64,000 nt of DNA. Origin: Rubripirellula reticaptiva (lineage in GTDB: Bacteria > Planctomycetota > Planctomycetia > Pirellulales > Pirellulaceae). A model generated the notes under the pieces. That model ran no database searches, was not told the DNA's origin, and saw only the letters and a program-made list of their open reading frames with translations. Positions 56,729-64,000 of this stretch are shown here, piece after piece; the stretch's first letter is position 1; each line of letters starts with the position of its first letter. The position numbers and the translations under genes were made by a program. The stretch covers positions 64,074-128,073 of the forward strand of contig NZ_SJPX01000006.1 of NCBI RefSeq assembly GCF_007860175.1, read 5' to 3'.

Positions 56729-58612
56729 TTACAGTCCTTCGACTTCAGATTCGTCGTCACCTACTTCGATTTCGAGTTCGTTTGTTCCGTGGTCTAGTAC
56801 GACGGTCTTCCCAATTGCGTCACCGATCAAGCTGGACAGTGCAGTCATTCGGGCATCGAAAAAACCTTGGAAGTCGTCTGCTCGTAGGTAGCTTGGCTCG
56901 ATCAAATGCGAGTGCAGCAATTCGTCCAAATCAACTGACGAGATGCCAGACCTCTTTTCAATTTTGGCGAGATAAACTGAAGGTGCAACGCCACCGATGA
57001 TGATGTTCGACTTCTTTGAAAGTGGGGTTTTGTTGATGATGCTGTCGTAAACCTTCTTGTCGATTCCTTGTTTTACGCACCAATCACGAGGGAAGATGTG
57101 ATGCACATCCATTTTGCTCTCAAAGAACGTCATTAGCTCAACTGACTTCCCGTGGATGAAGTCGCGACAACCGTGCCGCATTAGCAAGGCGTGAATCGCC
57201 TTATAGGCTGCTGACATACGCCCTCTCAGCGAACGCAGCCGATCCTGCTGGAAGATGGCGTCACCGATGGTCTGTGGGACGGGGCCATTGCCTTGAATCC
57301 AAGGAACCAGTTCATGAAGATCTCTGGCCATTCGAGTTTCTGAGCCACCGCCGTAAAGCTCACCGAGAGCGCCGGCCCAAAACCATCGTGTGATCTTTTC
57401 TTTCGCTGGGAGAGTGTCGGCGTGTTTTCCAAGCGTTGCAAATAGCGATGCAAGTGCGTTGACCTGTGACGAATAGGGTACGTCACGCTCGCTAATGATC
57501 TTTTGCTCGTTTAAGAATTCGGCCGTCGCGATGAAGCCTCGTTCGACGGCTGGCTGATGTTTGCTGAACGCGGTGAGCGGCAATCCGAGTAGCGCTTGTC
57601 GATTGCAGGAGATTTGCGGCAATTCTTTTCCGGCGGCACCCGCTGCTTCCTTTTCCAAGCGGAGTTCCCGCGTATGCAACAGCGTGCAGGACTGGATAAA
57701 GTCCGTGTTCTCGATTGGCCGAAGCACGCGACGCGGAAAGTCACCTCCGACGAGTCGCTTCTTTATCCCGGGGTTCAAATCCTTCTTTTTCTTGTTCGGT
57801 TTTGGTGCCTCGCCACTCCATGCTTCACGCAGATCAAATTTGCTAGATGCATAGACTGCTGTGAGCAACTCAAACGCATCGAGCTTCTTGCCCCCGACGT
57901 TCACCTTCTCGAACACCAAGCAGATCGCTTCTCGGCTGTTTGATTTGTCAAGTCTGATGATTGGCATCTTGTAGCGTTCGATACGTTCGAGGACCTGGCG
58001 GTAGAAATCTTTCTCCAGGTCAACAACGTCACGATCCTGCGGTTTCCAGTAATCACGCCATCCGTAGAACCAGTCCTTGCTGTCAAAAGACTGATCCAAT
58101 GGGAACATGTCATTTGCGTATTCGAGCTCCGGGCTTGAAACGTCGAGAGAAACGTCCTTGCCAAAATTGGTCCGCAAGACTCGATCAGCAGGGACTCCTA
58201 CGATGGCCTCGTAGAGATCGGCGTCTCCATTGATAGATCGTTTGATGTCGATGTAGTAATGGCGTTCGACCTGCACCTTCTTCTTGTTTTGCAGCGTTGT
58301 ACGGACTGCTGATTTTGAAAACGTGCATTGATACAGTGACGTGATCCGCTGCTGGCCGTCGAGCAACAGCTCTGATGGTTCAACGTCCTTCTCTGGGACA
58401 CCCGCGATCAGGCGGGGCTTAAAAGCGACTTCGCTTCCAGTTTGAAGCGTGAGCAAAGCGCCAACCGGAAAACCCTTGGCAATGGAAGCAACGAGACTAC
58501 GGACGTCCTCGTCGGTCCAGACATAACTGCGTTGGAAATCAGGAAGTTGAAGTTTGCCGGCATCTGCATCTCGCAAAATGTCCTTGAGGTCTTCTTTGGT
58601 TGAATCGAACAT
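56729..58612 (-). CDS. GmrSD-like DUF262 nuclease
   Basis: About 627 residues if started at the ATG at 58612 (MFDSTKEDLKDIL); an ATG at 58705 in frame would add 31 charged residues. LPDFQRSYVWTDEDVRSLV near 23 and LLLDGQQRITSLYQ near 82 are the DUF262 NTP-binding and ParB-like motifs; DVHHIFPRDWCVKQGI near 500 and NKTPLSKKSNIIIGG form the HNH nuclease part. GmrSD-type enzymes cleave modified phage DNA using nucleotides. It is convergent to tcmP and divergent from the XRE gene. Confidence 0.88.
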   Translation of the reverse strand: MFDSTKEDLKDILRDADAGKLQLPDFQRSYVWTDEDVRSLVASIAKGFPVGALLTLQTGSEVAFKPRLIAGVPEKDVEPSELLLDGQQRITSLYQCTFSKSAVRTTLQNKKKVQVERHYYIDIKRSINGDADLYEAIVGVPADRVLRTNFGKDVSLDVSSPELEYANDMFPLDQSFDSKDWFYGWRDYWKPQDRDVVDLEKDFYRQVLERIERYKMPIIRLDKSNSREAICLVFEKVNVGGKKLDAFELLTAVYASSKFDLREAWSGEAPKPNKKKKDLNPGIKKRLVGGDFPRRVLRPIENTDFIQSCTLLHTRELRLEKEAAGAAGKELPQISCNRQALLGLPLTAFSKHQPAVERGFIATAEFLNEQKIISERDVPYSSQVNALASLFATLGKHADTLPAKEKITRWFWAGALGELYGGGSETRMARDLHELVPWIQGNGPVPQTIGDAIFQQDRLRSLRGRMSAAYKAIHALLMRHGCRDFIHGKSVELMTFFESKMDVHHIFPRDWCVKQGIDKKVYDSIINKTPLSKKSNIIIGGVAPSVYLAKIEKRSGISSVDLDELLHSHLIEPSYLRADDFQGFFDARMTALSSLIGDAIGKTVVLDHGTNELEIEVGDDESEVEGL

Positions 58613-58869
58613 GAAGTCGCTTTTGCTGTCTAGTGATTCGGATTCTTTGATTCCTTTTCGTTTTCGGATGAAAGCCGCAATTTTACTTGTGCATTCTTCC
58701 CGCACGCTTCTTTGCGATCTGCCAATCGAGAGTACAGAGTGGAATCGTCAACGCAATCGGACACTTCATCGCTAAGCGATCCGTACTGCTTGACCTAAAA
58801 GTCCCAAGAGCATAGGTTCTTTAGAGGGGGGCGGCAATCATAGGTAGGTCGTCTATTGGAGAAGCGATA

Positions 58870-59214
58870 ATGAATTTTGGCGATCGTGTGCGACTTCTAC
58901 GCGTGCAGCGTTCATTAACTCAAGCGACATTGGCTGAGCGACTAGACGTCAGCATCTCATACATCAGCAAGGTGGAACGTGGTCGCCTGCATTTCGGCGA
59001 TTATCCATCAGAGAAGTTCATTCACAAGTTGGCCATCGAGTTAAAAGCGGATGAAGATGAATTATTGATGTTGGCCGACAAGGTGCCCCTTTCAATCCGC
59101 GAGCGAATTCGTGAGAGACCGGAAGTCTTTCGCGTGGTCGCGAATATGGACGACGATCAAATTGATCGACTGATGGGCCAATTCAGTGGCGAACCGCCGA
59201 AGTCAGTTCGGTAG
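58870..59214 (+). CDS. XRE-family transcriptional regulator
   Basis: 114 residues: FGDRVRLLRVQRSLTQATLA and LDVSISYISKVERGR form a classic HTH_3 domain; the C-terminal part (DDDQIDRLMGQFSGEPPK) may dimerise. It lies 79 bases upstream of the DUF4011 helicase gene and is divergent from the GmrSD-like gene, so it may control one or both. Confidence 0.9.
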   Translation: MNFGDRVRLLRVQRSLTQATLAERLDVSISYISKVERGRLHFGDYPSEKFIHKLAIELKADEDELLMLADKVPLSIRERIRERPEVFRVVANMDDDQIDRLMGQFSGEPPKSVR

Positions 59215-59292
59215 TCACTCCTTTGTCGAAGCATGATGCTCAGCGTATTGGACAAATTACTACGACAACGTTGACTGTGCACCGAGACTGAA

Positions 59293-62200
59293 TGAGTACC
59301 GTAAACCTTCACGATGAAATCGAGCGTTTTCGCGAACGACTGCTGGACCTTAGCCTTCGCAATCCACTGCTGAGCTATCGCAAGAGCAAGCGGCGGACAC
59401 TGCAGGTAGTCAACGAACTTCCTGACGTGATGTACGAGCGACTGATTGAGTCAGGAAAGCCGTTCATTTTTGACTTTGCGCCTGATCCGCCAAAGAAGAA
59501 GACCGAGGACGTTGATCAACTCGCCACTTCTCTGCAGGACGGTTCCGGAGGTAGTGCAGATAAGACGTTGGCGACGGCGACTGGTGTTTCGACCACCGCC
59601 GTGGACCCCAAGACACTAGCAACCAATAGGCTGGGGTCTGGTTCGCACAGCAGCGATGAAGAAGCGAAGAAGTATCCAATTCTCTTGCCCGAGATGTCGA
59701 GCGAGCGACTGGGGCGCAATAAGGCACTGTTTGACGACAAGTTGCAAACGAATCTGACGCAGGAAAGGTTGAATTCGACTCTGAGGTATATGCAGCGCGA
59801 GGCTCGCACCGCGATGCAAGAAACAGGGATCAATTACCTATTCCTGGCAATTGGCTTCCTGGCTTGGAAGGAATCCGATAGTTCGGACAAGGTTCGGCTT
59901 GCCCCGTTGATCCTGATTCCCGTGAGGATTGAAAAAGTCTCGCGCAGCGGAGGAGAGCCTCGATTTACAATCGAGTGGGATGAGGACGAGGTTCAATTCA
60001 ACTTGAGCTTGCAAAAGAAGCTTGCTCGCGACTTCGATCTCACACTTCCAGATTTGCCCGAAGGGGCAAAACCCGAAGAGTATTTCCGGGAACTCCAGAA
60101 GGCGATCAAATCAAAACCAGAGTGGAGTATTCGCCGTGAGGCGGTGCTGGGGTTTTTCTCGTTCCACAAGCTTTCGATGTATGCAGACATCGACCCGGCG
60201 AACTGGGATTTGACCGTCGGATCCGAGTCCGCCACCATCATCGAACAATTGATTTGTGGTGGTGATGGCACGAATGGCGATCGGGAGATCGATGAAGCGA
60301 CGCTTTATGCGCCAGATTACGATGTCGATCGAAACTCAACCGCAGCGGATCTGATTTTGTCGTTGGATGCGGATAGTTCCCAGCAATCGGCGCTCGTTGA
60401 CATTCGATCGGGTCGAAACTTGGTCATCGAGGGGCCGCCGGGCACTGGGAAGTCTCAGACCATTACGAATGCGATCGCCGATGCCATTGGAGCAGGCAAG
60501 ACCGTTTTGTTCGTAGCGGAAAAGTTGGCGGCGTTGCAGGTCGTGCATGATCGCATGACAGCGTTGGGGCTCGATGACTTTTGCCTTGAGCTCCACAGTG
60601 ATGCAGCGTCACCGAGACAGGTATTCGAGTCGTTGCGAGATCGGATGGGGGCCGAATATCCGTCTCCCAAGGAGCTCGACGGAACGCGAGAGTCGCTTGC
60701 TGGGCTACGCGATCGGCTGAACCACTACGTTTCTGAAATGGCAGCGCCCGCCGGTCCATGTGGGGATGCGTTGTACGACATGCTCTGGAAGATTGTTGCG
60801 TTGCGCGGCCAAGGTGCGACATTTCATCGAGCGGCTGTTCAGCGGATGCCACGAGATCGCAATGCAATGCAATATGCGATTTCTGAATTGAATGTGTTCG
60901 CGAATGTCTTGCTGGAGACTCCGAATCCGAAACAGTGGGTATGGTGGGGATTTTTTCCCGAGGCATACGCGTTTCGACAGTCGGATGAAATCCAGTCATG
61001 TATCCATGACATTGAAGAACGGTCTCGCACCGTTCTTTCGAGTGCTACCGAGTTGGGGCAAGATTGGGGAATGGCACCGGACGAAACCTACTTCGCCGCG
61101 GATCGACTTGATATCGACGCCATTCGCAGTTTCGTCGATCGCACGCCGCCGGCCACTGCCAACCTGGCCGCCGAACTTGTCGATGAACAGAAATACCGGG
61201 CGTGCAAAGGCTTGCTGTCTTTGCTGCACGCTCGCACCGCTGCCGCAACACGACTTAAGTCGGAGTTTGGCGTTGCGGTGGCGTCGCTTCAGGAGAAATG
61301 CACCACGATTGCGCCGATGTTAGCGTTGGGTATTGTTACGCTTGACGATTCAATCGAGGACGCTGGCAATGCTCTGAATTGGTGCAAGGAACTGCGGCAG
61401 TCAATCGTCGAACTAAAATCCAATTTGGACATCTTGAGTCAGGTGGGAATCCCGCCAAGTGACATGCTCGAGGATTTGAGTCGCTGTATCAAATTGGTGC
61501 AATTGGTTCAGCACCCAATCGTCGCCGATCCCGCATCCGTCACGAAACCGATGTTTGATCCGAATGCCATTGAACATTTGCGAGCTGCCTACAAAGAAAA
61601 CAATGCCCTTCTGTTGGCAAAGCAGAAGGCCAACGAAAAACTTGATGCGATCGTTTCTGGTTCCACTTGCGATGTCGCACAGACTGACAGCAAGCTCGGA
61701 GAGCTGGATTCATCGCTAGAGGCATTTCGAAGCATTGCGGGAACAGAGCATACACTCACCGACGTTGCTGAAATTGCACGCTGGTCGGCAATCGCGGAGA
61801 GCGCAACCGACGTGATCATCGACGTCGGCGGGCGCATGGATCTACCGGGCGTTTCCCGACCGTCGAACTTCGATGCGTTCGCGAAAGCGTCCACTCTTGT
61901 TCAGCTGGCGCGACACCGTGTTGTGGCTGAGCCGAATTGCCTTCGTGCGCCGATGTTTCGCAGCGAAGGACGAAATACGTTTCAACAAGCGAACCGGGTT
62001 GCCGAAGATCTTCTTGCAAGACGTCAGACGCTCAAGGAATCGTTTCACATGTCCTCGGTTCCCGAGGCCACCGAAGTCACAAAGATCGCGAAGACGCTGA
62101 GGCGTCATCGGCGATCTTGGTTAAAGGTGCTCAGCGGAGAATACCGATCAGCACGAGCCAATTTAGATGAGTTTGCAGCCGTCGGTGTCAAACGCAAACT

Positions 62201-64000
62201 GAACGACTGGATACGAGCGTTGGAGGACTTGGAAGTACTGTCCAACGAGGAGAATGAGTTTAGTTCGCGAGAGGACTTGGAGGCAGTCTTTGGAGATGGC
62301 TTTCGGGGCGTCGATACCGATTGGGAAACACTGAGATTGCGTTTCGATTGGGTGCATACCGCCACGCAGCATGGGATGGATTACGCATCTGCCTGTTCGA
62401 TACTGACTGAAAAGTCGAGTCTCTTGCCGGATGTTTCCAATGTTGATCTGAAACAGGCTGAGAGTGGATTCGTTTCGGCATGGGCAGAGACGACCTCTGT
62501 TTCGACAAAAGTTGCCGACGGTAACGCAAAGCAGGTGCCTCTCGAGCTGTTGAAACGAAGGGTTGGTCTCTGGGCTGCAGCGGCGAAGGACCTTTCGGCG
62601 ATTGCTTCTGAATTGAAGCTGCCAAAAGATTGGACGCTTGCACGGATGATGGAACTGATTGTCGCGTTACGTGAACGTGCGAAAGTCGATGCGATAACAA
62701 ACGCATTCAGCGACAATCCCGAACACCGGCTTCGGCTCGGTTCAATGTTTAGCGGGCAAGCTACTGATTGGAAGCAACTTCAAATGGCCGTGAACTGGTC
62801 TAGCACGGCTCGCAGTGCCGGTGCGGACCACGAGAGAATCACTTCTTTGTTCGCAAGTCGCGCCGAAGAGTTGGCCCGCTTCGATGTAAAGGAATCGCTC
62901 GCGGGGGCAAAGCGAATTGCGGGACTGTTTGAATCGGCCCCAAAAGGTGAGTCGTCATCAAAACGCTATCAAGGCATGAATTATGAAGAGTTGGGAAGTT
63001 CGCTTGAATCGGCGATCGACTGCCTTGAATCCGGATGCCGAGATGCAATCGAAATAGGGAACAGCCCGCAAGTGAGGATATCGGCGCTGGCACAACAGGT
63101 TGAACTATCTGATCGGTTTAGCGTCAGTGATGGCGAGATCGGCGATAACGATCGCTGGGGCCTTCTAAAATTGAGCGGCGTCTATCAAAACGTAATCACT
63201 TCGCCAGTAGAGATTGATTCAGTTTTAGGTTGGATTTCCGATGGACGCTCGCTGCTGAGCGAGACTCCCGAAGCAATTCGCGAGCGAATGATCGCCAGTG
63301 CGGACGTGGAAGCAATGACAGAGTTGTGCGATCGGATCCGGCTTCATCGGGAATGCGTGAAAAGTGTGTCTGATGCTCGCCAACGGCTTGCTACTTTTGG
63401 TCGCTTGGATTCGTCATGGTTGTCGGTGGAGATACCATCCATTCTCGCTGGTGAAACCACGGACCGTGCGCAGACGCTTGGGCAGAAGCTTGATGAACTT
63501 CCAGCCTGGTCGAAGTTCTGTCGATCCTTGGATGAGTGTTCGCGTCTTCACCTTGGCGACTTCGCTGAGCTAGCAATCAATGGTGTCATCGAGCCTGGCT
63601 TAATGTCAGCGTCGTACGAACTGTCGGTTTTCGAGATCGCTGCTGAAAGGGCCTTCGAGGAATCAGAGGCGTTGCGACATGGCTCCGGTCAAACGATGGA
63701 CGGACTGCGCGAGGAGTTTCAGTTCTACGATCGTGAGCTCCGAGACCTTGGGAAGAATGAGATTGCTTCTCGGGCCGCCGACCGCCCCGTGCCATCTGGC
63801 AATTCTAAAGGTCGTGTTGGCGAACTGACGGAGCTTGCGTTGATTCGACATGAATCTCAAAAGCAGCGGCGGCATTGTCGAATTCGTGACTTGATGCAAC
63901 GGGCCGGAACTGCGGTGCAGGCACTTAAGCCGTGTCTGATGATGAGTCCACTTTCCGTGTCACGATTCATTTCAGAAAGTACCGTCGAGTTTGACATGGT
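59293..64000 (+). CDS. Giant DUF4011/AAA helicase-type protein, 3' end beyond window
   Basis: At least 1,569 residues; the frame is still open at the window end. IERFRERLLDLSLRNPLLSY at the start is the DUF4011 hallmark. Walker A VIEGPPGTGKSQTITNAIAD is near residue 380. The last visible residues, CLMMSPLSVSRFI...VEFDMV, match the run-up to a Walker B of SF1 helicases, which should lie just past the end. Relatives continue with DUF3320 and a Vsr-like nuclease. They occur in defence islands. Confidence 0.9.

Overview
The window looks like a chromosomal accessory region of a planctomycete (probably Pirellulaceae, Rhodopirellula-like). This is inferred from gene style: a free-standing 23S-IVP-type four-helix-bundle gene, a three-Cys-motif protein with its TcmP partner, an EF-hand tyrosinase, Ser-rich phage proteins and moderately high GC. 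No ribosomal marker is present, so the assignment is an inference.

Layout. (1) 1-28.1 kb: a tailed-phage (prophage) morphogenesis block. Four small leftward genes, one an amidoligase, come first; three of them sit behind copies of a conserved 36-bp element. The rightward block follows: terminase, portal, fused protease-capsid, two capsid cement proteins, neck and tail genes, tape measure, and a 1,062-residue Ser-rich protein. After that comes a modification cassette (GT25-sulfotransferase fusion, two GT-A glycosyltransferases, a radical SAM protein). An AbiE-type toxin/antitoxin pair in convergent orientation is inserted between terminase and portal. (2) 28.2-34.6 kb: accessory genes, including a YcjX/YcjF-like pair, a frameshifted metallopeptidase, and a lipoprotein gene overlapping a secreted nuclease-like gene. 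(3) 35.1-40.8 kb: 37 tRNA or tRNA-like genes on one strand, covering all 20 amino acids, with a few small unknown ORFs between them. (4) 39.9-43.0 kb: twelve RNA units sharing one architecture: a terminal stem, ACTGCC, an inner stem, GGANTACAT, an insert, then ACTTCG. They lie directly upstream of a Ro60 orthologue (rsr, TROVE plus vWA). I read them as an array of bacterial Y RNAs. Several carry circularly permuted tRNA modules whose acceptor stem is closed by a short loop, often GNRA. This is the most unusual system in the window. (5) 45-46.6 kb: a secreted tyrosinase. (6) 46.9-64 kb: a defence island with a type III-like Mod/Res pair enclosing an ATPase and a PIN-like nuclease, then DUF5131/TcmP, a GmrSD-like DUF262 nuclease, an XRE regulator, and a giant DUF4011 helicase cut by the window end.

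How the parts may work together. The structural phage genes form one transcription unit. The glycosyltransferase/sulfotransferase cassette follows the Ser-rich protein directly and probably decorates it. The tRNA array could support translation independently of the host tRNA pool. The Ro protein with a dozen Y RNAs would form a set of RNPs differing in their tRNA-like module, possibly linking Ro to RNA-processing enzymes. The defence genes would protect the element or its host.
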